Positions 33,281 through 41,620 of a stretch of 49,840 nucleotides of DNA are shown in pieces. Numbering within the stretch: the stretch's first letter is position 1; each line of letters begins with the position of its first letter. A program made the position numbers and the translations under genes. Below the pieces are notes generated by a model. That model was not told the origin of the DNA and did no database searches. It saw nothing but the letters and a program-made list of their open reading frames with translations. The stretch comes from CAYVOX01 sp964453035 (GTDB lineage: Bacteria > Chloroflexota > Anaerolineae > Anaerolineales > Anaerolineaceae): the NCBI GenBank assembly GCA_964453035.1, contig CAYVOX010000007.1, positions 1 to 49,840 on the forward strand, in the 5' to 3' direction.

Positions 33281-34953
33281 GCCCTGCTCGGTATGCAATT
33301 GGGATTGATTTCGGCACCGAATCCGGTCGGGCTGTCTTGATTGACATTTCCAACGGCGCTGAGGTATCCACTGCTATCTACACCTATGCCAACGGTGTGA
33401 TTGATGAGACGTTACCAGGCACATCAATCCGACTGGAGCCCGATACCGCACTTCAGGATCCGAATGATTACCTGAACGTCATAAAAACAACCATCCCTGC
33501 CATTTTACAGGAACGCCAGGTCAATCCAAAGGATATCGTTGGCATCGGCATTGATTTTACTGCCTGCACCATGCTGCCCACTTTAAAAGACGGCACACCC
33601 CTCTGTTTCCTGCCGCAATATCGCTCCAACCCGCACGCCTGGGTTAAGCTCTGGAAGCACCATGCCGCACAACCTGAGGCCAATCGCCTTAATGAAATTG
33701 CGCGTAATGAAGGCTACTCCTTCTTAGACCGTTACGGCGGCAAAATCAGCTCAGAATGGTTTGTACCCAAGGTCTGGCAGATTCTAAACGATGCCCCCGA
33801 AATCTACACCGCAGCTGGTCGCTTCATCGAAGCCACCGATTGGATCGTCTGGCAGTTGACCGGCGTGGAAACCCGCAACAGTTGCACCGCCGGGTATAAG
33901 GCTATCTGGTCCAAGCGTGAAGGCTTTCCCGATCAAGTTTTCTTTAAATCACTTGATCCCCGTCTCGAAAACTTTGTCGAAGATAAGATGTCTTCTCAAA
34001 TCCTGCCGCTCGGTCAAAAAGCCGGTGGTTTATCTGAACAGGCCGCCTCCTGGACGGGTCTCCTGCCAGGCACTGCCGTTGCTGTAGCCAATGTCGATGC
34101 CCATGTTGCTGTGCCAGCTTCCACCGTCGTTGAACCTGGGCGCATGGTGATTATCATGGGCACCAGCAACTGCCACATGGTTCTCAGCAGCCAGGAGAAA
34201 ATCGTCCCCGGCATGTGCGGCTACGTCGAAGACGGCATTATCCCGGGCTTTTTCGGTTACGAGGCGGGTCAATCCTGCGTGGGCGATCACTTCGCCTGGT
34301 TTGTGGATAACTGCGTTCCAGCTCACTACCAGGTGGAAGCTGACCGGCGAAGTATCAGCATTCATGCCCTGCTCGAAGAAAAAGCCGCCAACCTTAAACC
34401 CGGAGGAAGTGGGTTGGTTGCCCTTGATTGGTGGAACGGCAACCGCAGCGTTCTGGTGGATGCAGAGCTCTCCGGGCTGATTGTCGGGCTCACCCTCTCA
34501 ACTCGCCCTGAAGAGATTTACCGCGCCCTCATCGAAGCCACTGCCTATGGCACCCGCGTGATTGTCGAAGCCTTCAACCAGTACGAAGTCCCCATCCATG
34601 AAATTGTGGCAACGGGCGGTCTTCCGGATAAAAATGCGCTTCTCATGCAAATCTATGCCGATGTCACCGGCATGCCTGTAAAAGTGGCGTCTGCAAAGCA
34701 AACGCCTGCCCTGGGTGCCGCCATGTTTGGAGCAGTTGCTGCCGGTAGTGCCGCCGGAGGTTACGATTCCATCCTTGAAGCCAGTCACGCCATGGCACGA
34801 CTTCGCGATGGGGTCTATTTACCCCATCCGCCTGCCCGACAGGTTTATAATCGCCTCTATGCAGAGTATCGCCTTCTCCATGATGCATTCGGTCGCGGCG
34901 CAAACGATGTCATGAAACGACTTAAATCAATCCGATCGGAGCAAATGAAATAA
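33277..34953 (+). CDS. araB: Ribulokinase (FGGY family)
   Basis: 558 aa, length typical of AraB. Motifs: N-terminal phosphate loop IGIDFGTESGRAVL, GIGIDFTACTMLP with the catalytic-region Asp, GGKISSEWFVPK, ATDWIVWQLTG, MVIIMGTSNCHM, GFFGYEAGQSCVGDHFAWF and the ATP-site ATGGLPDKNALLMQIYAD. These match ribulokinases rather than xylulo- or fuculokinases. It phosphorylates L-ribulose to L-ribulose 5-phosphate. ATGA overlap with the isomerase. The epimerase AraD is not in the window. Confidence 0.93.
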   Translation: MSPARYAIGIDFGTESGRAVLIDISNGAEVSTAIYTYANGVIDETLPGTSIRLEPDTALQDPNDYLNVIKTTIPAILQERQVNPKDIVGIGIDFTACTMLPTLKDGTPLCFLPQYRSNPHAWVKLWKHHAAQPEANRLNEIARNEGYSFLDRYGGKISSEWFVPKVWQILNDAPEIYTAAGRFIEATDWIVWQLTGVETRNSCTAGYKAIWSKREGFPDQVFFKSLDPRLENFVEDKMSSQILPLGQKAGGLSEQAASWTGLLPGTAVAVANVDAHVAVPASTVVEPGRMVIIMGTSNCHMVLSSQEKIVPGMCGYVEDGIIPGFFGYEAGQSCVGDHFAWFVDNCVPAHYQVEADRRSISIHALLEEKAANLKPGGSGLVALDWWNGNRSVLVDAELSGLIVGLTLSTRPEEIYRALIEATAYGTRVIVEAFNQYEVPIHEIVATGGLPDKNALLMQIYADVTGMPVKVASAKQTPALGAAMFGAVAAGSAAGGYDSILEASHAMARLRDGVYLPHPPARQVYNRLYAEYRLLHDAFGRGANDVMKRLKSIRSEQMK

Positions 34954-34954
34954 G

Positions 34955-35893
34955 TTGATTATCACCGAATCCCTTTCCAAAGAGTTCAAGCACGGTAAAC
35001 AACCCCCTATCGTTGCTGTGCGGGATCTCACCCTTGAGGTGCAGCAAGGTGAGGTTTTTGGATTCCTGGGTCCCAATGGCGCAGGCAAAACCACCACTAT
35101 CCGCATGCTCACCAGCCTTATTGCCCCCACCTCCGGCAAAGCTGTCGTCAATGGTTATGTGGTTGGCCAGCAGGATCAACAAATCCGCCAATCGGTAGGA
35201 ATCCTCACCGAAACCCCCGGCATGTACGATCGGCTCAGCGCCGAAAAGAATCTCTCGATTTTCGCCCACCTTTATGGTGTGAAGGATGCGACCGGTCAGA
35301 TAGAAAAATTTCTGCGCATGCTTGGTCTCTGGGAGCGGCGCATGGATGAAGTGGGCAGCTTCTCCAAAGGCATGCGCCAAAAACTGGCAATTGCCCGTGC
35401 TTTGCTTCACCAGCCACGCGTGCTATTCCTGGATGAACCCACCAGCGGTCTCGATCCCGAATCTGCCAAATTGGTCCGTGATTTTATCGCGGAACTTAAG
35501 CAGGAAGGCACCACCATTTTCCTGTGCACCCATAACCTCGATGAAGCTGACCGCCTTTGCCAGCGTATCGCCATCTTCAAAACCCATCTCATAACCGTTG
35601 ATACACCTGAGCAGCTGCGCCAGAAAATGTTTGGCCGCCGCGTTGTGTTCCATTTCAAAACCTTGCAACCTTCCTGGTTGCAGCTTTGCTCCGCTCTTGA
35701 TTTTGTTAAAAATGCCGAACAAATAGAAAACAAGCTCATCCTCACCCTCGATGACCCCGAAACGCAGAATCCCATCCTTGTGAAGAAACTCGTTGAAGCC
35801 GGGGCTGAGATCCAATTTGTCGGTCAACTGCGCCATTCCCTTGAGGATATATACCTCCAACTGATTCAAAACTCACCTGAGGTGGTTCAATGA
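34955..35893 (+). CDS. ABC transporter ATP-binding protein (ABC-2 exporter)
   Basis: 312 aa, TTG start at 34955 two bases after the ribulokinase stop (TAA, G, TTG). Walker A GPNGAGKTTT (about 39-48), ABC signature FSKGMRQKL, Walker B VLFLDEPTSGLDPE, H-loop CTHNL. The C-terminal extension (about 225-312) resembles the CcmA/DrrA-type regulatory end. Its permease overlaps by 4 nt. Exports an unknown substrate, possibly a lipid or antimicrobial. No regulator gene is adjacent. Confidence 0.93.
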   Translation: MIITESLSKEFKHGKQPPIVAVRDLTLEVQQGEVFGFLGPNGAGKTTTIRMLTSLIAPTSGKAVVNGYVVGQQDQQIRQSVGILTETPGMYDRLSAEKNLSIFAHLYGVKDATGQIEKFLRMLGLWERRMDEVGSFSKGMRQKLAIARALLHQPRVLFLDEPTSGLDPESAKLVRDFIAELKQEGTTIFLCTHNLDEADRLCQRIAIFKTHLITVDTPEQLRQKMFGRRVVFHFKTLQPSWLQLCSALDFVKNAEQIENKLILTLDDPETQNPILVKKLVEAGAEIQFVGQLRHSLEDIYLQLIQNSPEVVQ

Positions 35894-36672
35894 ACCGCAT
35901 TCAAACCATCATTGAAAAAGAATGGGCTGAAGTCTTCAAGAACCGCCTGGTTCTCTTCACAGTCTTTATCCTGCCTGTCTTTTTTACAATTCTGCCACTT
36001 GTCATCCTCTACTTCACCCGCACCACCGGTGGTGCCGACATGGTCGATGCACCGGTACAGGTTATGCAGGCGTGCGGCTCCTTACCTGTTCAGGATTGCC
36101 TCTCCTTATACCTTGTCAACGAATTCCTCATCCTGTACATGATTATGCCGGTTATGATTCCCATCACCATTGCTGCCTATTCGATCGTTGGCGAAAAAAC
36201 CACCCGTTCGCTTGAGCCGCTCCTGGCTACTCCCGTCACCACTGTCGAACTACTTGCCGGCAAGAGTCTTGCCGCAGCCATTCCTGCAGTTGTTGCGACT
36301 TTCCTTGGATTTCTCCTCTTTGTTGCCCTCATCCCCCTCACGGGGGCAAGCAAGGCACTGCAAGCTTACATCGCCGGTCCAACCTGGCTGATAGCCATCT
36401 TTGTCATCGGTCCGCTCATGGCTGTCCTCGCGGTCAACTTCGCTATCTTTATTTCCTCGCGTGTAAATGACCCCCGCGTGGCAGAACAGACCTCGGCCAT
36501 TCTCCTCATGCCTATCCTTTTGCTCATGTTCGGACAGATTGGCGGTTTCATCATCCTTAATCCACAACTGATGCTGGTTGTAGCCGCAGTTCTGGCTGTA
36601 CTGGATATCGGCGCCGTCTATCTCGGCGCTATGCTCTTCCAACGAGAAACCATTCTCACCCGGTGGAAATAA
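35890..36672 (+). CDS. ABC-2 type permease
   Basis: 260 aa with six hydrophobic helices: one near 20-42, then the conserved MPVMIPITIAAYSIVGEKTTRSLEPLLATP segment of ABC-2 permeases at about 86-115, and four more helices. Start overlaps the ATPase gene by ATGA. Forms the membrane channel of the export system. The next gene starts 1 nt after its stop. Confidence 0.92.
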   Translation: MNRIQTIIEKEWAEVFKNRLVLFTVFILPVFFTILPLVILYFTRTTGGADMVDAPVQVMQACGSLPVQDCLSLYLVNEFLILYMIMPVMIPITIAAYSIVGEKTTRSLEPLLATPVTTVELLAGKSLAAAIPAVVATFLGFLLFVALIPLTGASKALQAYIAGPTWLIAIFVIGPLMAVLAVNFAIFISSRVNDPRVAEQTSAILLMPILLLMFGQIGGFIILNPQLMLVVAAVLAVLDIGAVYLGAMLFQRETILTRWK

Positions 36673-36673
36673 C

Positions 36674-37438
36674 ATGAAATCACGTATCATTTCTCTCGCC
36701 CTACTGATCTTTCTCTCTCTCTTTTTCGTCTCCACAAGTTCAGCGCAATCCGAAGAGGTTCGCCTGAACGTTCAGCGCAAGTTCGGCTTCAGCAGCGGTA
36801 GTCAAATCCGGGGCACATTCGCCCTGGATATATCGACACCCCTGACCGTTCAATCCGTCAAGTATATGCTCGATGGTCAGCTCATTCAGGAAGTAAAACA
36901 ATCCCCCTTCACCCTCACCTTTCAAACCACCGAGTATTCCACCGGCTGGCATGAGCTTTCAGCAGTTGTTCTAACCTCCGATAACCGTACCCTTCAAACA
37001 GTGCCTCGTCGCTTTGAGTTTGTCAGCGCTGAAGCTGAAGGACAGGCAGTCTTCGGAATTATCGTCCCTCTTCTCGGTGGTATTGCCCTGTTGATGTTAA
37101 TTGGTGTTCTGACCCAGGTGTTTATGTTCCAAAAGAAGGGGCTTAATCGCCTTCCTCTGGGCGCTCCCCGCACCTACGGCATGCTGGGAGGTACCATCTG
37201 CCCCAAATGTCACCGGCCATTCTCCCGTCATTGGTGGGGCATCAACATGGTAGTTGGTAAATTCGACCGCTGTGATTATTGCGGAAATTGGAGCATTACT
37301 AATCGCCTCAGCAGCCAGGAATTAGCCGCTGCCGAAGCCGAAGAATTAAAGCAGGCACAAACCCAGAGTTCTATACAGGGTCAAGCGCCTGAAGATAAAA
37401 CCAAGAAAATGATTGACGATTCTAAATTCTTGGATTAA
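36674..37438 (+). CDS. Membrane protein with Ig-like external domain and cytosolic zinc ribbon
   Basis: 254 aa. Signal peptide or first helix (about 5-24, ending FFVSTSSAQS), external beta-sandwich-like region (about 30-120, YMLDGQLIQEVKQSPFTLTF, GWHELSAVVL), membrane helix (about 126-151), then a zinc ribbon CPKCH…CDYCG (C176, C179, C200, C203) on the cytosolic side and an Ala/Glu/Gln-rich charged tail. Co-transcribed with the ABC-2 exporter 1 nt upstream, so it may be an accessory or sensor subunit. Convergent with the kinase gene 31 nt away. No family name recognised. Confidence 0.75.
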   Translation: MKSRIISLALLIFLSLFFVSTSSAQSEEVRLNVQRKFGFSSGSQIRGTFALDISTPLTVQSVKYMLDGQLIQEVKQSPFTLTFQTTEYSTGWHELSAVVLTSDNRTLQTVPRRFEFVSAEAEGQAVFGIIVPLLGGIALLMLIGVLTQVFMFQKKGLNRLPLGAPRTYGMLGGTICPKCHRPFSRHWWGINMVVGKFDRCDYCGNWSITNRLSSQELAAAEAEELKQAQTQSSIQGQAPEDKTKKMIDDSKFLD

Positions 37439-37469
37439 ATTCCTGGAACCTCATCAATCCATCCGAATC

Positions 37470-40400
37470 TTATGGGAACTTAAATAAGGTGGGAATAATT
37501 CCGGGAGGAAGGATGAGTTCAAACGTAGGAATAATATAAATTCCGCCTCCTGTGCCCATGCAGTAAGTAGGCACCGGAGCTGAATAATTAGCTGTCAGCG
37601 AAGAAGAACGATTCCCAAACGTTGTACCATTCCACCGGTCACTGATGGTTTCGGTATAACACGGGCAACAGCTCGGTTCTCCTCCGGAATAATATCCGCG
37701 TTTAATCGTTAAAACATTGCCAGAAACGCTCCATGTACCCTTCTTGGCGTAAATGTAATACACCTGCTTAAATCCGCTGCCAGTCCACTGGTAAACGATG
37801 AGTTCCAGCACTGCCGTCGTTCCAGGATATTGGATGGGAAGGATAAAGAGTTTCTCGCATCCACCAAACGAATAAAATCCCACCTGTGAGGTGATTTTCT
37901 TCACCGCGGGGTCTCCGCTTGTCACAGTCCACACTGGGTCCCAGCTTGCCCCATTCCATGAATCAATTGTAACTGTTGTTCCCAGCGATCCGGCATCCAC
38001 AACTCTTAGCCGTTGGTAAGTGTCATCGCATTTCAAGCTCACGCCTCCCGCAGGTACAACCTTGGTGCCCGTCCTTGTTGGCGTGGGTGTTCGTGTAATC
38101 GTCGGTGACTTAGTCGGCGTTGCATCTGGGTCTTGATCCTGAGCATCCTTTATGCCGTCCCCGTCAGTATCCTCCTTTAACGGATTAATGCCCCGGTTCA
38201 CTTCTTCCCCATCCTTTAACCCATCCATATCTGTATCCGGTTTCAAAGGATCCGTCTTATATGTGATTTCCTGTCCATCCTGCAGACCATCCTCATCTGT
38301 ATCCTGCTTGTTAGGCAAAGTCCCTCGTTTCACTTCCTCCTCATTTGAGAGACCATCCCGATCGTCATCCTCCCCTAACCATTTTGCTGTTGCGGTTGCC
38401 CCGCCAATTTGCCTGGAGATCTCATCATACGTCTGCGTCAAAGCTGCCACAACCGTATGGGTCAAATTTGCCGATTGGGTCTGCATATTTCCATAAATCA
38501 CTGCCGCCCCTGAAGCCAGTAAAAGGCACAACACAACCAGGATCGGCAGCAGCCAGGATGGCAGCAGTGCCCGGTTGACAAATTCCGCCGGAACTGTTTG
38601 CGCTGCACCTTCTGCAGAGACGACCTGTGCAGAGAAATTATTGAATTGCTCTCCGCCCAGCCATCGAGGCTTTTTCCGGTTAACCTTAAAATCGGCTGCC
38701 AGCGTTTGGCCCGGTTCGATTTGTAATTGGATTTGTGCAGGTTCAAACCGCAATTCATCCGCTGTATCCAGAAAACTTGCCTGAAAGACATTTTTGGCAT
38801 TTCCCTGGTTCACCACACGTAGTTGTGCCACCTCGCGCGATTTTAATCTGGAAGGGCGAATTTCACAGGCGAACTGGTTGAAAGCGCCCACATTCAATAT
38901 CGTCCTTCCCTCCACGCTTTGATCCGGCGAAGCCTGGCTGGTAACTCTAATAACCAAAGGATACCTTCCCGCCCGGCTCTGTGCATTGCGCCCTGGTTGG
39001 ATATTGACGCGCACTTCCTGCGTCGCGCCCGGCATCAGTTGAATTGGCGGCACATGCGTCGGGATCCACTCTGGTGCAACGCCAATCACCTGCACGATGA
39101 AGTGATCCACGACCGGTCCCTGGTTTAAGATCGTAACCCCAACCGAGACGCTCCCGCCCGGTTGGACGGAGAACTGTGCCGCTTCAATCACCATGCTGAT
39201 CCGGCTGCTTCCGCCCCCTGCGCGTACCTGGCTGCTTGCCGCCGCTGTCCCAGGTGGGGCGATCTGCCCTCCTGCAGCAGCCACAGGCGTCTGAGCCATC
39301 TCCAACTTAATCCAGCAATCGCCAATCCCGATTAATTTATCCACCGCCCAGGCTTCAGGAACGCCCGGGAGCAGTTTGGCATTTGCCATGAAAGTTCCAT
39401 TGGTGCTGTTCTGGTCAACAACCCTGTAACCAGTTCCACTTCTTTCAATCAGAAGGTGCTTACGCGAAACCTTCGCAAAATCCAACGTAATATCGCATTC
39501 TGCCCCGCGCCCAATGACGGTTCCAGTAGGCTTAATGGGGTATACCCGCGTTGATCGATCCGGAAACATGACCACAACGCGATCTTGCGTCATTCCCCCA
39601 GCTTGCTGCGGGAATGCATTGATTTCAGCTGCGTCTTTCACGTCAGCCTGACTGCGCTCCCACTGGGTTGCCAGATTGTTCTCAGGCGCGTGAACTGCCG
39701 CTGCCGTCTTCGCCTCAACAATGGATAGATTTGCCAGCGACTCAGCCAAAGCTTTCGCGGATGGGAATCGGTTCGAGGGATCTTTTTGCATAGCTTTCAA
39801 GATGATGGCTTCCAACTCGGCAGAAATATCGCTTCTTATCGTACGCGGTTGCGGGGGTGGTTCCTTGGTGTGATAACGAATAGCTTCACTGATCGTCCTG
39901 GCCGGGAATGGAAGCCGCCCTGTTGCCAGTTCAAATAACAACACCCCCAGGCTGTAAACATCACTTCGCGCATCCGTTTTCTCCCCCAGTGCCTGTTCAG
40001 GGGACATATACGCCGGCGTCCCCATGGATGAGCCTTCCTGCGTGACCATCCCTCCTTCCGCCAGTTTTGCCAGGCCCAGGTCGGTGACCACCGGTCGATA
40101 TGGCAGCAACCCGCTCGGTTCCGCTTTCAGCATCACATTTTCTGGTTTCACATCCCTGTGGAACACCCCGTTCTTATGGGCGTAGTCCAAGGCTAATCCA
40201 ACCTGATGGATAATCTCCAGCGCTTCACCCAGATCAATCCACGAACCCGAAGCCCGCATCCCTTCCAGCAGCTTACGCAGGTTATCTCCTTTGAGGTATT
40301 CCATCACGATGAACAGGTAGCCGCTATCCTGGCCAAAATCAAACACCTTTACAATTCCCCCATGATCCAACCGCGCAGCCGTCCTGGCTTCCTGTAAAAA

Positions 40401-40568
40401 GCGCTCCTGAAAATCTGGCCTGCGCGCAAATTGCGCATGCATGATTTTCACCGCCACTTCGCGTTGTAGAGTGATATCAAAAGCCTTGAAGACCGCCCCC
40501 ATCCCACCTTCGCCCAGTAATTTTACCAGTCGGTAGCGATTAATGTTTTGGCCAACCAGTTGCTCCAT
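37470..40568 (-). CDS. Transmembrane Ser/Thr protein kinase with FHA, Ig-like and thrombospondin type 3 repeats
   Basis: 1032 aa. Kinase domain about 12-280: glycine loop GEGGMG (19-24), K41 in AVKI, HRDVKPEN (137-144) with catalytic D139, DLG (163-165) in place of DFG, and GTPAYMSPEQ. All key residues are present. FHA domain about 335-425: GRGAECDI, VSRKH and NSTNGT. Residues about 455-660 form Ig/NEW3-like beta domains. A membrane helix lies at about 668-693. Outside are four aspartate-rich repeats of the TSP3 type (about 734-815, DRDGLSNEEE, DTDEDGLQDGQE, DTDMDGLKDGEE, DTDGDGIKDAQD), a Thr/Pro linker and a unique C-terminal domain (about 845-1032). It ends the contractile-injection cluster and directly follows the FHA-tail gene by 44 nt. 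Confidence 0.93.
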   Translation of the reverse strand: MEQLVGQNINRYRLVKLLGEGGMGAVFKAFDITLQREVAVKIMHAQFARRPDFQERFLQEARTAARLDHGGIVKVFDFGQDSGYLFIVMEYLKGDNLRKLLEGMRASGSWIDLGEALEIIHQVGLALDYAHKNGVFHRDVKPENVMLKAEPSGLLPYRPVVTDLGLAKLAEGGMVTQEGSSMGTPAYMSPEQALGEKTDARSDVYSLGVLLFELATGRLPFPARTISEAIRYHTKEPPPQPRTIRSDISAELEAIILKAMQKDPSNRFPSAKALAESLANLSIVEAKTAAAVHAPENNLATQWERSQADVKDAAEINAFPQQAGGMTQDRVVVMFPDRSTRVYPIKPTGTVIGRGAECDITLDFAKVSRKHLLIERSGTGYRVVDQNSTNGTFMANAKLLPGVPEAWAVDKLIGIGDCWIKLEMAQTPVAAAGGQIAPPGTAAASSQVRAGGGSSRISMVIEAAQFSVQPGGSVSVGVTILNQGPVVDHFIVQVIGVAPEWIPTHVPPIQLMPGATQEVRVNIQPGRNAQSRAGRYPLVIRVTSQASPDQSVEGRTILNVGAFNQFACEIRPSRLKSREVAQLRVVNQGNAKNVFQASFLDTADELRFEPAQIQLQIEPGQTLAADFKVNRKKPRWLGGEQFNNFSAQVVSAEGAAQTVPAEFVNRALLPSWLLPILVVLCLLLASGAAVIYGNMQTQSANLTHTVVAALTQTYDEISRQIGGATATAKWLGEDDDRDGLSNEEEVKRGTLPNKQDTDEDGLQDGQEITYKTDPLKPDTDMDGLKDGEEVNRGINPLKEDTDGDGIKDAQDQDPDATPTKSPTITRTPTPTRTGTKVVPAGGVSLKCDDTYQRLRVVDAGSLGTTVTIDSWNGASWDPVWTVTSGDPAVKKITSQVGFYSFGGCEKLFILPIQYPGTTAVLELIVYQWTGSGFKQVYYIYAKKGTWSVSGNVLTIKRGYYSGGEPSCCPCYTETISDRWNGTTFGNRSSSLTANYSAPVPTYCMGTGGGIYIIPTFELILPPGIIPTLFKFP

Positions 40569-40612
40569 GGGTTCCTCTTTTCGCTTGCAAAATTTGCCTA
40601 ACTACTGCCCGA

Positions 40613-41608
40613 CTAACCAATTTTTAAGATATAGAACGATTGCGCAGGTTTATTGCTGTCGATCAGACTCTCCACCAACGCTTTTTGCGCGGTTCCTATT
40701 CCATATTTGAAGATTACCTCAAAATGAAATGGTTTTATTGTTTCTCCCTGGTCAACGATTTCAGGTTTGTTTCCGGTGTAAATCTCCAACATCCTCGTCA
40801 GCGACCATCGCGTTCCCCTGCGTGCATACAACAGCACCGCTTCCTTCAGGAACTGGCGCTGCTGGGCTTCCGTCCAAGTCGAGTCAAATGTCAATCCGTA
40901 CCAACTCGCCAGCCAACTCAGAAACCCAATCGGAGAAGTATCAACATCCAGAAAGATGTCAAAATTATCAATATTCCACTCAATCGGCAACAAAATCGAC
41001 TCAAACAACCCCAAGAACCGCTCCATGAAGTCATTCTGGTAGATTCCCGGCAGGTAATTGATTAAGAACCGGCTTTTTAGAACCGGTAGCACATCCGGTT
41101 TCTTTGGCGTCTCTCCATCGCCAGTTGGTTGAGTACTTCGTATACTTTGGGGCGGCTCACCGGCCCCTCCCACTCGCGCAGCCTCTTTCTTCGTTTTTGC
41201 CTTTACACCCTCATTTGTTTTTTCTTCTTGCTTCAAAGGGGTTGCTGAGAGGGACTCTTCTTTCTTCCCTTGTTCTTCTTTAAATATTTGAGCGGTTTCG
41301 ATTTCCTGGATTTCCACCGTTATTTTAAAAGGGCCTATTTGAATCACCGCACCTTTTTCAAGCGAAAATGCCAGTTGCTGCCCAATTATCTCGCCGGCTA
41401 CACGCGTTCCATTGGCGCTTCCCAGGTCTGTGATTTGCACCCTATCACCTTTTACCTCAATCTGCGCGTGTCGCCTCGAAACTTGCGGGCTGTCCAGCAC
41501 CAGCTCATTTCCTGGTTGCCTGCCAATTAACGTCAAACCGGTCTTTATGGGTAAATCTGAACGCCCTTCCGGACCGTCCACATGCAGGATTACGCTCACT
41601 TCAGTCAT
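40613..41608 (-). CDS. FHA domain fused to a TIGR02242-type phage tail protein
   Basis: 331 aa. Residues 1-100 are an FHA domain: LIGRQPGNELVL (R30), VSRRHAQI (S44, R45, H47), LGSANGT (N66), the pThr-contact residues. Residues about 101-175 are a charged Lys/Glu/Pro linker. Residues about 176-331 match the phage tail protein family TIGR02242/Tail_P2_I: SRFLINYLPGIYQNDFMERF, FLSWLASWYGL, LYARRGTRWSL. That family is a baseplate wedge component in contractile tails. Downstream of baseplate J (12 nt) and upstream of the kinase. I do not recall FHA on this protein as a standard fusion. Confidence 0.9.
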   Translation of the reverse strand: MTEVSVILHVDGPEGRSDLPIKTGLTLIGRQPGNELVLDSPQVSRRHAQIEVKGDRVQITDLGSANGTRVAGEIIGQQLAFSLEKGAVIQIGPFKITVEIQEIETAQIFKEEQGKKEESLSATPLKQEEKTNEGVKAKTKKEAARVGGAGEPPQSIRSTQPTGDGETPKKPDVLPVLKSRFLINYLPGIYQNDFMERFLGLFESILLPIEWNIDNFDIFLDVDTSPIGFLSWLASWYGLTFDSTWTEAQQRQFLKEAVLLYARRGTRWSLTRMLEIYTGNKPEIVDQGETIKPFHFEVIFKYGIGTAQKALVESLIDSNKPAQSFYILKIG

Positions 41609-41620
41609 GGCATTCCATCC

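Noticed and set aside
34922..35410. Minus-strand frame of 162 codons over the ABC ATPase start
   Set aside because: Antisense shadow of Walker A region; no ribosome site.
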